A stretch of DNA of 64,000 nt from Sphingopyxis sp. (GCA_017745175.1 JAGHZY010000014.1:28183-92182); one strand, 5' to 3'; numbered from the stretch's first letter, positions 7,525 through 16,071 are shown. Translations and numbers: made by a program. The notes: generated from the sequence alone by a model not told the origin.

Positions 7525-8339
7525 TGGAGCGGGCGCCCGACTGGATGCGGGAGGAGCTTGTGACGCTCGCCTGGTGCTGGCGGCTGTCGCGCCGCGACGG
7601 CGTGGTGATCGGCCTGACCTCGCACGACCGCGACCTGACGGTCGGCGGAATTGTGTATCGCGCGGCGCCGGGGATGAAGCCTTCGGCGCTCGAGACGAGC
7701 GACAGCCTCGACGCCGCGACGATGGATTTGGAAGGCGCGGTGACGAGCGATGCGATCGCGGCGCGCGATCTCGACGCGGGACGCTGGGACGGCGCGGAGC
7801 TGGAGCTGTTCGTGACCGACTGGCGTGCGCCCGGGCTGGCTCCGGTGATCGTCGCGCAGGGATCGCTGGGCGCGATCGAACGTCGCGGACCGGCCTTTGC
7901 CGCCGAACTGCAGGGTGTAACGCGCTGGCTTGACCGGCCGGTATGCCCGGCAACGTCGCCTTCGTGCCGCGCGGCGCTGGGCGATCGGGCGTGCCGCGTC
8001 GATCTGGGGCCGCGGACGCATATGCGCCATGTGGTTGCGGTCGACGGCCGCGTGGTGACGCTCGACGCCGCGGCGGGCGGCCTGGCCTTCGGCGAGCTGG
8101 TGTGGATGGAGGGTGCCAATTGCGGATTGGCGAGCCCGGTGATTCTGGTCGAAGGGGCGGTGCTGCATCTCGCGGAGGCGCCGCCTTTCGCGCCGGGCGC
8201 CCCCGTTCGTGTGCGCCTGACCGAAGGCTGCGACAAGCAGCTTGCGACGTGTCGCGACCGCTTTGCCAACGCGGTCAATTTCCGTGGCGAGGCGCATCTG
8301 CCCGGGAACGACCTGCTGACGCGTTATCCCGGTGGATGA
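7518..8339 (+). CDS. DUF2163 tail tip protein (gp13-like)
   Basis: The 273-residue protein belongs to the DUF2163/BR0599 phage family (GTA gp13, hub/tail tip). Diagnostic stretches are RRDGVVIGLTSHDRDL, TSDSLDAATMDLEGAV-type residues, WLDRPVCPATSPSCRAALGD and the C-terminal GCDKQLATCRDRFANAVNFRGE, carrying the conserved Cys residues that bind an iron-sulfur cluster in RcGTA. It overlaps the preceding gene by 7 bases; ATG 7524 is an alternative start. The following NlpC/P60 gene begins inside its last codons. Confidence 0.9.
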   Translation: MVMERAPDWMREELVTLAWCWRLSRRDGVVIGLTSHDRDLTVGGIVYRAAPGMKPSALETSDSLDAATMDLEGAVTSDAIAARDLDAGRWDGAELELFVTDWRAPGLAPVIVAQGSLGAIERRGPAFAAELQGVTRWLDRPVCPATSPSCRAALGDRACRVDLGPRTHMRHVVAVDGRVVTLDAAAGGLAFGELVWMEGANCGLASPVILVEGAVLHLAEAPPFAPGAPVRVRLTEGCDKQLATCRDRFANAVNFRGEAHLPGNDLLTRYPGG

Positions 8340-8733
8340 GCCCGGCGCGCGCGCCTTCGCGGCGGCGCGGACGATGGTCGGCACGACGTTCCGGCCGCAA
8401 GGCAGCGATCCCGCGACGGGGCTGGACTGCGCAGGGCTGGTTCACGCGGCCTATGCGGCGGCAGGACGATGCCTTGTACGGCCCGCCGGTTATCCGCTGC
8501 GGGGCTGGTCGCGGGACCGGATCGAGGCCGCGCTCGCGCTCGCGGGATTCGTGCCGGTCGCCGATAGAATGCGCGCCGGCGACGTCGCCCTGTTCGCGCA
8601 GGCGGCGCGGCAATTTCATCTCGGGCTGCTCGGGTACGAGACGCTTGTCCACGCGCATGCCGGGCTTCGCCGGGTGGTCGAAACGCCGCTCGACGCGGCG
8701 ACGCGGTCGGCGCCCCGGTGGCGGCTTTCATAA
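8332..8733 (+). CDS. NlpC/P60 peptidoglycan hydrolase (gp14-like)
   Basis: The 133-residue enzyme starts at GTG 8332 within the DUF2163 gene. The catalytic Cys is C33 in GLDCAGLVHAAYAAAG, and the catalytic His is probably H96 in RQFHLGLLG, followed by LVHAHAGLRRVVE. These match NlpC/P60 cell-wall peptidases. In GTAs this protein is the tail-tip hydrolase that cuts peptidoglycan during DNA delivery. The family and position are strong evidence. The stop is 8 bases before the next ATG. Confidence 0.92.
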   Translation: MDEPGARAFAAARTMVGTTFRPQGSDPATGLDCAGLVHAAYAAAGRCLVRPAGYPLRGWSRDRIEAALALAGFVPVADRMRAGDVALFAQAARQFHLGLLGYETLVHAHAGLRRVVETPLDAATRSAPRWRLS

Positions 8734-8743
8734 GGGAACAGCG

Positions 8744-10921
8744 ATGGCGACTCTGGTACTGACAGTGGTCGGCGGGATCGTCGGCGGGCCGGTGGGGGCC
8801 GCGATCGGCGCCGCAGTGGGGCAACAGATCGACGCGGAGATTTTCAAGCCCAAGGGGCGCGAGGGACCGCGGCTTGCGGACCTGAAGGTGCAGGCATCGA
8901 CCTATGGCCAGCAAATTCCGCAGCTGTTCGGGACGATGCGCGTTGCCGGCAGCGTGATCTGGGCGACCGACCTGATCGAAAGGCGCAACAAGCGCGGTGG
9001 CGGCAAGGGACGGCCGTCGACGACCGAATATAGCTATGCGGCGTCGCTGGCGATCGCGCTGTCGTCGCGTCCGATCCGCGCGATCGGCCGTATCTGGGCC
9101 GACGGCAACCTGCTGCGCGGATCGAGCGGGGCGTTCCAGGAGCGCTGCACCTTTCGCTGGCACGACGGCGGCGAGGATCAGGCCCTCGATCCGTTGATCG
9201 CGTCGGCAGTCGGCGTTTCGTCGGCCAGTGCGTTCCGCGGGCTCGCCTATGCGGTGTTCGAGGAGCTCGAGCTGGGTGCATTCGGTAACCGGATTCCGTC
9301 ACTGACCTTCGAGGTCGAGGCCGATGCCGGGAGCGTCGATGCGGGACTGGTCGGCGATGGCCTGCTCGGACAAGAGGGGCGCTGCGCAGGCGACTGGCCC
9401 TTTGCGGGGTATGCGGCTTCGGGCGACCGTGCGCGCGACGCGCTCGCACCGTTGTTCGAAGTAGACGGCGTCCGTCTGGCGAGCGGACCGGACGGCTGGC
9501 ATCTCGGCTCGATCCTGCCAGCTGCGGGGCAGCAGGCGCTCGCCGGATTTCGCGAAGCGCGGCGGGCCGATGCTTCAGGCGACCCGGTCGAGCATCGCCG
9601 TGCGCCGCTGTCGTCGCTGCCGGGCACGATCCGGCTGCGGCATTATGAGCCCGAACGCGATTATCAGCTTGGCCAGCAGACGAGCCAGGTCGCGGGCGGC
9701 GGCGTGCGCGACGAGCGGATCGATTTGCCCGCAGTGCTGCCGGCGACGTCGGCGCGCGCACTGGCCCAGCGGCTCGCCGCCGCCGCAGCCGACGGGCGCG
9801 AGACATTGCTTTGGCAAGGCGACATCGCGGCGTTGGCGCTGACGGTCGGCCAATTGCTGAGCCTCGCCGACGGCAGCCGCTGGCGGCTGGCCGGGAGAAC
9901 GGTCCGCGGGAACGAAATATGGCTCGAACTCGTGCGCCACCAACCGCTGCCCGCCGTCGAAATCCCGGCCGAGCCCGGGGTTCCTGTCCGCGCGCCCGAC
10001 TGGCCCGACGCCACGGCTATGGTTTGCCTGTTCGATCTTCCCAATATGGGCAGTCCGGCGGCGTCGGCGCCGCGGATCGCGGTCGCCGGAGCCGGGAGCA
10101 ATAATGGCTGGCGCGGCGCCGATTGCTGGGTTGTTCCGGCCGTTGGCGCGGAACCCATTCCTGTGGGAACGGTGCGTCCCGCGATGGCGCTGGGCCGGCT
10201 TGCCGAGCCGCTGGCTCCGGGAAGTAACTGCCTGTTCGACCTGTCGGGAGCCGTCGTGGTCGAGCTGGTAAATCCCGCGATGACATTGGAATCGGTCGGC
10301 GACGCCGCGCTGCTTGGCGGCGCAAACCAGGCGATGGTCGGCGGCGAATTGTTGCAATTCGGCGTCGCCGATCCGGTGGGGCCGGCCGTCTGGCGGCTGT
10401 CGCGGCTGCTTCGCGGGCGCGCCGGGACCGAGGCGGGGATGACCCATGCGACGGGCGAACCCTTCGTCCTGCTCGACGATCCGGCGCTGTTGTTGTTGCC
10501 CGACGCGATCGCCGGGCTGGTCGAGGGCGGCGGAGCGGTTCTCCAGTGGGTGGGGCGCGGCGGGACGGATATGACGGAGGCAGGTTTCCCCGCGGTCGGT
10601 CGGGCCATGCGGCCACTGGCTCCGGTGCATGGGCAAATCCTCCCCGACGGCGGGGGAGGCGTGACGATCGGCTGGACAAGGCGCAGTCGTGTCGATGCGG
10701 GCTGGCGCGACCATGTCGACCAGCCCTTCGGCGAAAGTCGCGAAGCATGGCATATCATGCTGTCGCCGCCGGTGCCGGGCATCGGGCCATGGGAGCGTGC
10801 ATCGCCTTCGCTGGTCATCGACGCCGGCGATCGGACGGCTTTACCGCCCGGCTGCGTGATCGAAATCCGCCAGGCGGGCGATCTTGCGCCGTCACTGCCG
10901 CTTGTCTTGCCTTTGGAATAA
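8744..10921 (+). CDS. GTA host-interaction/megatron-like tail protein (gp15-like)
   Basis: The 725-residue product starts at ATG 8744 with a Gly-rich hydrophobic leader (LVLTVVGGIVGGPVGAAIGAAVG). It then has the phage-tail baseplate core LKVQASTYGQQIPQLFGTMRVAGSVIWATDL and SYAASLAIALSSRPIRAIGRIW. A Phage-tail_3-like region lies around VRLASGPDGWHLGSI, and a C-terminal domain contains RLLRGRAGTE. The homologous RcGTA gp15 is about 1300 residues and carries a GTA_TIM domain that I do not see here. It is the last large tail gene. Confidence 0.88.
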   Translation: MATLVLTVVGGIVGGPVGAAIGAAVGQQIDAEIFKPKGREGPRLADLKVQASTYGQQIPQLFGTMRVAGSVIWATDLIERRNKRGGGKGRPSTTEYSYAASLAIALSSRPIRAIGRIWADGNLLRGSSGAFQERCTFRWHDGGEDQALDPLIASAVGVSSASAFRGLAYAVFEELELGAFGNRIPSLTFEVEADAGSVDAGLVGDGLLGQEGRCAGDWPFAGYAASGDRARDALAPLFEVDGVRLASGPDGWHLGSILPAAGQQALAGFREARRADASGDPVEHRRAPLSSLPGTIRLRHYEPERDYQLGQQTSQVAGGGVRDERIDLPAVLPATSARALAQRLAAAAADGRETLLWQGDIAALALTVGQLLSLADGSRWRLAGRTVRGNEIWLELVRHQPLPAVEIPAEPGVPVRAPDWPDATAMVCLFDLPNMGSPAASAPRIAVAGAGSNNGWRGADCWVVPAVGAEPIPVGTVRPAMALGRLAEPLAPGSNCLFDLSGAVVVELVNPAMTLESVGDAALLGGANQAMVGGELLQFGVADPVGPAVWRLSRLLRGRAGTEAGMTHATGEPFVLLDDPALLLLPDAIAGLVEGGGAVLQWVGRGGTDMTEAGFPAVGRAMRPLAPVHGQILPDGGGGVTIGWTRRSRVDAGWRDHVDQPFGESREAWHIMLSPPVPGIGPWERASPSLVIDAGDRTALPPGCVIEIRQAGDLAPSLPLVLPLE
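10639..10659. repeat. Palindrome inside the gp15-like gene
   Basis: CCTCCCC and GGGGAGG form a perfect 7-base dyad around a 7-base loop. It is read through as part of the coding frame (ILPDGGGGV). Its sequence resembles the intergenic palindromes at 551-573 and 3190-3316. It may be a repeat remnant absorbed into the gene, or chance in G/C-rich DNA. Confidence 0.45.
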
Positions 10922-10933
10922 AGGATTGAAATC

Positions 10934-11386
10934 ATGACCGACATGCCGACGACACCGCGCTTCGCGTTACCGTTACTCGCCGTTTCACAGGCGCAAAAGG
11001 AGGTTACGCATAACGAAGCGCTCACCTTGCTGGACGCGCTGGTTCATGCGGCGGTCGAAGCGGGACCGATCGCCGTGCCGCCAACGGGTCCCGCTGCGGG
11101 GCAAAGCTGGATCGTCGGTGCGGCACCGACGGGCGCGTGGGCGGGGAAGGATCATGCGATCGCGATCTGCACCTCGGGCGGCTGGCGATTCGCCGCACCG
11201 CGAGAGGGCATGGCCGTGGTACGGCTGACCGACAAGGTACGGCTGCGCTTCGAGGGTGGCGCATGGGTTGCGCCGGCCTTGGTCGCTGCACCCGCCGGCG
11301 GGTCCGTGATCGATTCCGAGGCGCGCAGCGCGATCTCCATGCTGCTTCTTCACCTCGCGGCGCAGGGCCTTCTGATTTCAGGCTGA
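10934..11386 (+). CDS. DUF2793 domain protein (GTA tail fibre-associated)
   Basis: The 150-residue product carries the DUF2793 signature TPRFALPLLAVSQAQKEVTHNEAL followed by LDALVHAAV, then PPTGPAAGQSWIVG and GAWAGKDHAIAICTSGGWRFAAPREGM. Proteins of this family terminate GTA-like clusters and are presumed surface or fibre components. The C-terminal segment (SAISMLLLHLAAQGLLISG) may bind a partner. It lies 12 bases after the gp15-like gene and ends the cluster. Confidence 0.88.
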   Translation: MTDMPTTPRFALPLLAVSQAQKEVTHNEALTLLDALVHAAVEAGPIAVPPTGPAAGQSWIVGAAPTGAWAGKDHAIAICTSGGWRFAAPREGMAVVRLTDKVRLRFEGGAWVAPALVAAPAGGSVIDSEARSAISMLLLHLAAQGLLISG

Positions 11387-11419
11387 ATTTCTGTTCTTTG
11401 GCGAGCCGAGTGCGACTTT

Positions 11420-11448
11420 TTGGCAACATATTGACGATTTGTTAGCTT
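11420..11448 (+). promoter_or_regulatory. Candidate promoter for the OmpA gene
   Basis: TTGGCA at 11420-11425 and TAGCTT at 11443-11448 are separated by 17 bases in an AT-richer stretch just after the GTA cluster. They would give an untranslated leader of about 60 bases before the OmpA ATG at 11517. An overlapping TTGACG at 11431 is an alternative -35. The evidence is only pattern and position. Confidence 0.4.
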
Positions 11449-11516
11449 GCACGGAACCAAAGCGGCGAGTAGGACGTCTGCCGAGACGTATATCTCAACT
11501 TGAAAGGGGAATTACT

Positions 11517-12635
11517 ATGAGGAAGCTTGCCGTCGCTATGGCATTGGCCTCCACCGCCCTGGCGTCGCCTGCTCTGGCGCGCGACAACTCCTGGTATGTG
11601 GGTGTTGGTGCCGGTGTAATGCTGGTCGAGGATCTGGATCTCGATATCGGCACCGCCAGCAATGCCGGGACGCTCGATCATCGCGCTGGCTATGATGCCG
11701 AAGGCACTGTCGGCTATGACTTCGGTGGTTTCCGTGCGGAAGTCGAAGTCGGTTTCCGCGAAGCCGACATCAAGTCGGGTCGCTTCACGGCTCCGGGTAT
11801 CCCGCAGACCGTCAACGGCGCGGGCCCGCTCGGAACAGGTACGCTTGATCTCGCCGGCGATACGAACGCGCTGAGCTTCATGGTCAACGGCCTGCTCGAC
11901 TTCGGTGACGACGACGGCCTCCAGGGCTTTGTCGGCGGCGGTGTCGGTGTCGCTCGCGTTTCGGTCGAGCCGGTCTACGCCGGTAATTTCCTCGACGATT
12001 CGGACACGGGCTTTGCCTGGCAGGCGATCGCGGGTGTCCGCGCTCCGCTCAGCGACAACATCGACGTTGGCCTGAAGTATCGTTTCTTCAACGCCGACAG
12101 CATCGATCTGGTCGACCAGCTCGGTCGCGACGTTTCGACGCGCTTCCGTTCGCACTCGATCCTCGGCACGCTGACGTTCAACTTCGGTGGTGCACCGGCT
12201 CCCGTGGAACCGGCTCCGCCTCCGCCGCCGCCTCCGCCGCCGCCTCCCCCGCCGCCTCCGCCGCCGCCGCCGGTCGTGGAATGCGCGCCGGGACCGTATA
12301 TCGTGTACTTCGACTGGGATAAGTCGGACATCACGCCGGAAGCGGCTTCGACGCTCGACAACGCGATCAGCGCCTACAACCGTGGTTGCACGGGTACGCA
12401 GGTCATGCTCGCCGGTCACGCTGACCGTTCGGGTTCGGCCAAGTACAACGTCGGCCTGTCGGAACGTCGCAACACCGCGGTTCGTGGTTACCTGACCGCT
12501 CGCGGCATCTCGGATGGTTCGATCAGCGCGCAGGCGTTCGGCGAAACCCGTCCGGCCGTTGCGACCGCCGACGGCGTCCGCAACGACCAGAACCGTCGTG
12601 TGGAAATCACTTACGGTCCGAACTCGGGCATGTAA
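11517..12635 (+). CDS. OmpA family outer membrane porin
   Basis: The 372-residue protein has a signal peptide (about 1-22, cut after SPALA). An 8-stranded beta-barrel-like domain follows (NSWYVGVGAGVM ... HSILGTLTFNFGG). A run of 19 prolines encoded at 12216-12272 is the linker. The C-terminal OmpA domain binds peptidoglycan: YIVYFDWDKSDITPEA, GHADRSGSAKYNVGLSERR and NDQNRRVEITYG. ATG 11517 has AAAGGGG upstream. Codon use here is more ordered than in the GTA cluster, as expected for a highly expressed gene. A terminator follows. Confidence 0.95.
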   Translation: MRKLAVAMALASTALASPALARDNSWYVGVGAGVMLVEDLDLDIGTASNAGTLDHRAGYDAEGTVGYDFGGFRAEVEVGFREADIKSGRFTAPGIPQTVNGAGPLGTGTLDLAGDTNALSFMVNGLLDFGDDDGLQGFVGGGVGVARVSVEPVYAGNFLDDSDTGFAWQAIAGVRAPLSDNIDVGLKYRFFNADSIDLVDQLGRDVSTRFRSHSILGTLTFNFGGAPAPVEPAPPPPPPPPPPPPPPPPPPPVVECAPGPYIVYFDWDKSDITPEAASTLDNAISAYNRGCTGTQVMLAGHADRSGSAKYNVGLSERRNTAVRGYLTARGISDGSISAQAFGETRPAVATADGVRNDQNRRVEITYGPNSGM

Positions 12636-12675
12636 GACCGGTTTCCATCCCCGACGGGGACTGGAAGAAAAAGAG

Positions 12676-12706
12676 GGGCGGTACCGAAAGGTGCCGCCCT
12701 TTCTTT
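12676..12706 (+). terminator. Rho-independent terminator after ompA
   Basis: GGGCGGTACC at 12676-12685 pairs with GGTGCCGCCC at 12690-12699 (one G-T pair) across a GAAA tetraloop. TTTCTTT follows directly. The stem, tetraloop and T-tract are classic and lie about 40 bases after the stop codon. Confidence 0.9.
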
Positions 12707-12870
12707 GTGCGTGTCCTGTGTGGCGATATCCGGTCGCCGTCATTTCCAGATTCTGCTTGCTCGCCATTCATTATGTTATACCATCACGTTGAGGGCGCGA
12801 GATGGTCTTGCGCCCTTGTCCGGGGCGGATGCCTGACAATCGCGGGCACCCCTTTGCGGGGAGAGAGATG

Positions 12871-13311
12871 ATGGCAAGACGCCGCAGCATGTTTCATCGC
12901 AGCATTTTTCGGACCGACCCGAGCGGCGGTCCCGACATCAACACCACACCGCTGATCGACGTTATGCTGGTGATGCTGGTGATGTTCATCATCACCATCC
13001 CGCCGCCGACGCATAGTGTCGACGTGACGCTGCCCGGTCAGCCGCCGCTGGACGCCAAAGTGTTCGAAGAAAATCGCGTGACGATCGACACGTCCGATGT
13101 GATCCGGTGGAACGACGAGGCCGTCGATCTGGCCCAGTTGGGGATGCTGGTCAAACAGGCGGCCGATCGGCCCGAACCGGCGGCGATCCTGCTCGAGCCC
13201 GAAGCGCGGGCGCGTTACCTGCGCGTTGACCAGGCGATCGGTACGATACGGCGCAACGGCGGGTCGAAGCTCGCCTTCCCCGGTATCCGGAATTACGCAG
13301 GGCTGATCTGA
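12871..13311 (+). CDS. ExbD/TolR-like biopolymer transport protein
   Basis: The 146-residue protein has a basic N-terminus, then DINTTPLIDVMLVMLVMFIITIP. This contains the conserved membrane Asp that carries protons in ExbD/TolR. A periplasmic domain follows (VTIDTSDVIRWNDEAVDL ... GGSKLAFPGIRNYAGLI). ATG 12868 is also possible, but 12871 has better spacing from GGGGAG. ExbD works with ExbB and TonB to energise outer-membrane transport. No exbB or tonB is adjacent, so this is an orphan subunit. Confidence 0.88.
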   Translation: MARRRSMFHRSIFRTDPSGGPDINTTPLIDVMLVMLVMFIITIPPPTHSVDVTLPGQPPLDAKVFEENRVTIDTSDVIRWNDEAVDLAQLGMLVKQAADRPEPAAILLEPEARARYLRVDQAIGTIRRNGGSKLAFPGIRNYAGLI

Positions 13312-13332
13312 CGATTTGCGGTGTTCGTCGCC

Positions 13333-13869
13333 TCAGGCGGCAGGCGCCGTTCCCGGCCGGAGGTGGCGCATCATACAGGCGACATAATCCGCCTTGCCGA
13401 GCGGGACTCCCATATGGCGGAGTATGGCATAGGCGGCGGTGCGGTGGAAGGCGAACTGCGGGCCGGCCCAGTCGCGTACATAGTCGAACGCGCTCATGTC
13501 AAAGATCATGCCGTTGGGCAGTTCGAAGCTGACCGTCCGGTCGATGTCGCCGTCTATCGCGGCGGGCCCAACCGTTTCGAGGAACGCCAGCGTTGCGGCA
13601 ATCTGGTCCTGCATGCCTGCGAAGTCCGTCGCATCCTCCGGAAATTCCGGAACGTCGATCTCGCCGAGGCGGCGCAGCGGTTGAAGCGCCTGCACACACG
13701 CGAAGCGGACCTGCGATGCCAGCGGAAACATGTCGGGCGCCAGACGTGCAACGGCGAACTGCAATTCGCCGATGCCGTTGTCGGCGCCCCATGCGCTCGC
13801 CTTTGACAACTCTCCCGACAGGGCCTCCAGGCCATTCTGGTACGCGGGCACGGTCAGATCGTAGAGCAT
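13333..13869 (-). CDS. DUF1993 family protein
   Basis: The 178-residue product starts MLYDLTVPAYQNGLEALSGEL and contains ARLAPDMFPLASQVRFACVQAL, DVPEFPEDATDFAGMQDQIAATLAFLE and FAFHRTAAYAILRHMGVPLGKADY. These match DUF1993, a DinB-like four-helix family often annotated only by that number. ATG 13869 is preferred because AAGGA sits 7 bases away; ATG 13875 is too close to it. It lies just downstream of the ABC exporter gene on the same strand. The function is unknown. Confidence 0.85.
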   Translation of the reverse strand: MLYDLTVPAYQNGLEALSGELSKASAWGADNGIGELQFAVARLAPDMFPLASQVRFACVQALQPLRRLGEIDVPEFPEDATDFAGMQDQIAATLAFLETVGPAAIDGDIDRTVSFELPNGMIFDMSAFDYVRDWAGPQFAFHRTAAYAILRHMGVPLGKADYVACMMRHLRPGTAPAA

Positions 13870-13897
13870 CGTCATATCCTTCGGTCGATCGAGTGGG

Positions 13898-15697
13898 TCA
13901 GGCGGCGGCCAGATTGTCCTGGAATTGCAGCCGCGCGAGGCGGGCGTAGAGGCCGTCGGCGGCAACGAGGGCGTCATGTCTGCCCTCTTCGACGATACGT
14001 CCATCGTCCATCACGATGATGCGGTCGGCGGCACGCACCGTCGCGAGACGGTGAGCGATGACGATCGTCGTGCGATCGGTCATCAGCGTTTCGAGTGCAT
14101 CCTGAACGAGCTTTTCGGACTCGGCGTCGAGCGCCGATGTTGCCTCGTCGAGCAGGAGGAGCGGTGCGTGGCGGAGCAGCGCACGGGCGATCGCAACGCG
14201 TTGGCGCTGGCCGCCCGACAGGCGGGCGCCGCCTTCGCCCATGAAGGTGTCGAGGCCTTGCGGCAGCTTGCGGAGAAACTCCTCGGCATTGGCAGCGCGC
14301 GCGGCGTCCCATAGGTCTTCGTCCGTGGCGGCCCAGTTGCCGTAGCGCAGGTTGTCGCGCGCCGAGGCCGCGAAGATCACGGTTTCCTGCGGGACCATCG
14401 CGATGCGCGCGCGGATGTCGGCGGGATCGGCGTCGGTAAGCGGCACGCCGTCGAGCAGGATCCGGCCAGCCTGGGGGTCGTAGAAGCGCTCGGCGAGCTG
14501 AAAGAGCGTCGACTTGCCCGCGCCCGACGGGCCGACGATGGCGACCGTTTCACGCGGGTTGATGGCAAGCGAGAAATTGTGGAGCGCCGGCGCGTCGGGA
14601 CGCGTTGGATAGTGAAACTCCACATTTGCGAATTCGAGTGTGCCCGGCGCTGGCTCGGGGAAGCGCTGCGGGTTCGCCGGCGGCGCGATGCTGGCCTCGG
14701 CATTCAGCAGCTCGCTGAGCCGCTCCGCCGCGCCGGCGGCGCGGAGAAGATCGCCATAGACTTCGGTAAGCGCCCCGAACGCTCCGGCGACGAGGCCGCC
14801 GGTCAGGACGAACGCCGCGATCGTCCCGCCGGTGATCGTACCTTGCGCGACACCTTCGGCGCCGTACCAGAGCAGGGTCGTGATCGCGCCGAATAGCAGG
14901 CCGATCACCGTCGCGGTGATGATCGCACGAAGGCGGATGCGGCGCTTTGCGGTCGCGAAATTGGCCTCGACCGCGACCGAAAAGCGATCGGCCTCGCGCG
15001 CTTCCTGACCGAAGGCCTGGACGATCTTCATCGCACCCATCTGTTCGGCGGTGGTCGCGCCGATGTCGGCGACGCGGTCCTGGCTCGTCCGCGAGACTTT
15101 CTGGAGGCGCCTGCCGAGGAGGACAATCGGGAGGATGATGACGGGAATACCGAGCAATATGCCGGCGGTCAGTTTGGGCGACAGGCTGAACAGATAGATG
15201 ATCCCGCCGATGCCCATCACCGTGTTGCGAAGCGCGACCGAAACGGTGGTGCCGACGACCTGTTCGATGATCGCGGTATCGGACGTCATGCGCGACGCGA
15301 TCTCGGAGGGGCGATTCTCTTCGAAGAAGCCGGGGGCGAGGCGCAGCAGATTCTGCTGCACGGCTTGGCGGATGTCCGCGACTGTACGTTCGCCAAGCCA
15401 GCTCACGAAATAGAAGCGCAGTGCGGTAGCAAGGGCGAGCGCGACGCAGATCGCGTAGAAGAGCCGGAAATGCGGCGCGACATCGCCGCCGCCGGCGATG
15501 AAGCCGCTGTCGATCATTGCCTTGAATTGATAAGGGATGGCGAGCGTCGCGAGCGCAGCAATCCCAAGTGCGATCGCCGCGATGACGAGCTGCAGCGGAT
15601 AGCGGCTGGCATAATGCCATACCATGCGCAGGCTGCCGAGCTTGCGGCGAGGTTCGGCGGACGCTTTCGCAGCGGCAGGGTCGGGTTGGCTGGCCAT
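13898..15697 (-). CDS. ABC exporter, fused membrane and ATPase domains (MsbA/BmrA-like)
   Basis: At 599 residues it is a half-transporter that would work as a homodimer. Six membrane helices (about 35-320) include LVIAAIALGIAALATLAIPYQFKAMID. The ATPase follows, with Walker A GPSGAGKST, signature LSGGQRQRVAIARAL, Walker B LLLLDEATSALD and switch His in VIAHRLATV. Such exporters move lipids or hydrophobic drugs outward across the inner membrane; the substrate cannot be told. MAS at 15697 was chosen because upstream sequence is non-conserved. Confidence 0.92.
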   Translation of the reverse strand: MASQPDPAAAKASAEPRRKLGSLRMVWHYASRYPLQLVIAAIALGIAALATLAIPYQFKAMIDSGFIAGGGDVAPHFRLFYAICVALALATALRFYFVSWLGERTVADIRQAVQQNLLRLAPGFFEENRPSEIASRMTSDTAIIEQVVGTTVSVALRNTVMGIGGIIYLFSLSPKLTAGILLGIPVIILPIVLLGRRLQKVSRTSQDRVADIGATTAEQMGAMKIVQAFGQEAREADRFSVAVEANFATAKRRIRLRAIITATVIGLLFGAITTLLWYGAEGVAQGTITGGTIAAFVLTGGLVAGAFGALTEVYGDLLRAAGAAERLSELLNAEASIAPPANPQRFPEPAPGTLEFANVEFHYPTRPDAPALHNFSLAINPRETVAIVGPSGAGKSTLFQLAERFYDPQAGRILLDGVPLTDADPADIRARIAMVPQETVIFAASARDNLRYGNWAATDEDLWDAARAANAEEFLRKLPQGLDTFMGEGGARLSGGQRQRVAIARALLRHAPLLLLDEATSALDAESEKLVQDALETLMTDRTTIVIAHRLATVRAADRIIVMDDGRIVEEGRHDALVAADGLYARLARLQFQDNLAAA

Positions 15698-15813
15698 GGC
15701 AACGGCCCTAGCAGCGGCGGGGACCGTGCTCAACGATACAGAATGCGGCTGCGCTTCAAGCGCCTTGAAGCGTAGCCGCAGGGAGCGCGGCGATTGGGCC
15801 GCGCTCCCCTCCG

Positions 15814-16071
15814 TCAGCGATTGTCGAGCTGCGCCCGCACGGCGCGAAGCCCCGCCTGCGTAATGCGATACGGCCCGCCGCCGTGCGAACCGATGAAGCC
15901 GCGCCGCCGCAGCCGGTTGAAGAGCGACAGGCCTGTGTTCGCGAGGACGAAACCGTCGCGGGTGAAGCAGAGCGCCTCGATGATATGGCCGTCTTCGCCG
16001 CGGCGATGGCGGATCATGCCGCCCTGCGCCAGCACATGGAGCATCCGCTGCTCCGCTTTCGATATATTCAT
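15814..16071 (-). CDS. YjhX family toxin-like protein
   Basis: The 85-residue product starts MNISKAEQRMLHVLAQGGMI and ends GGGPYRITQAGLRAVRAQLDNR. This closely matches E. coli YjhX in length, N-terminus (MNLSRQEQRTLHVLAKGG) and C-terminus (as recalled). YjhX is described as the toxin of the YjhX-YjhQ pair, with a winged-helix-like form. No YjhQ (GNAT antitoxin) gene is beside it, so a solitary regulator role is possible. Upstream of the ATG no clear ribosome site is visible; instead an inverted-repeat arm (16075-16083) covers that place. Confidence 0.88.
   Translation of the reverse strand: MNISKAEQRMLHVLAQGGMIRHRRGEDGHIIEALCFTRDGFVLANTGLSLFNRLRRRGFIGSHGGGPYRITQAGLRAVRAQLDNR

Noticed and set aside
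5002..7953. 983-residue open frame on the minus strand opposite the DUF2460 gene
   Set aside because: It is an Arg/Pro/Ala-rich, low-information translation opposite a recognised tail protein; long antisense frames are expected at this GC content.
7943..8743. Upstream extension of the gp15-like gene by 267 residues
   Set aside because: The extension covers the DUF2163 and NlpC/P60 genes in another frame; ATG 8744 starts the conserved protein.
1..11386. Complete integrated prophage
   Set aside because: No integrase, lysis, replication or attachment sites are visible; gene content and short tape measure fit a GTA-like element better. Upstream sequence is outside the window.
12216..12272. Tandem CCG/CCT units as a CRISPR-like or microsatellite array
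   Set aside because: They are in frame, encode the proline linker of OmpA and have no spacers.
11442..12767. 441-residue minus-strand frame opposite ompA
   Set aside because: The poly-Arg tract mirrors the proline codons of OmpA, which shows it is a shadow.
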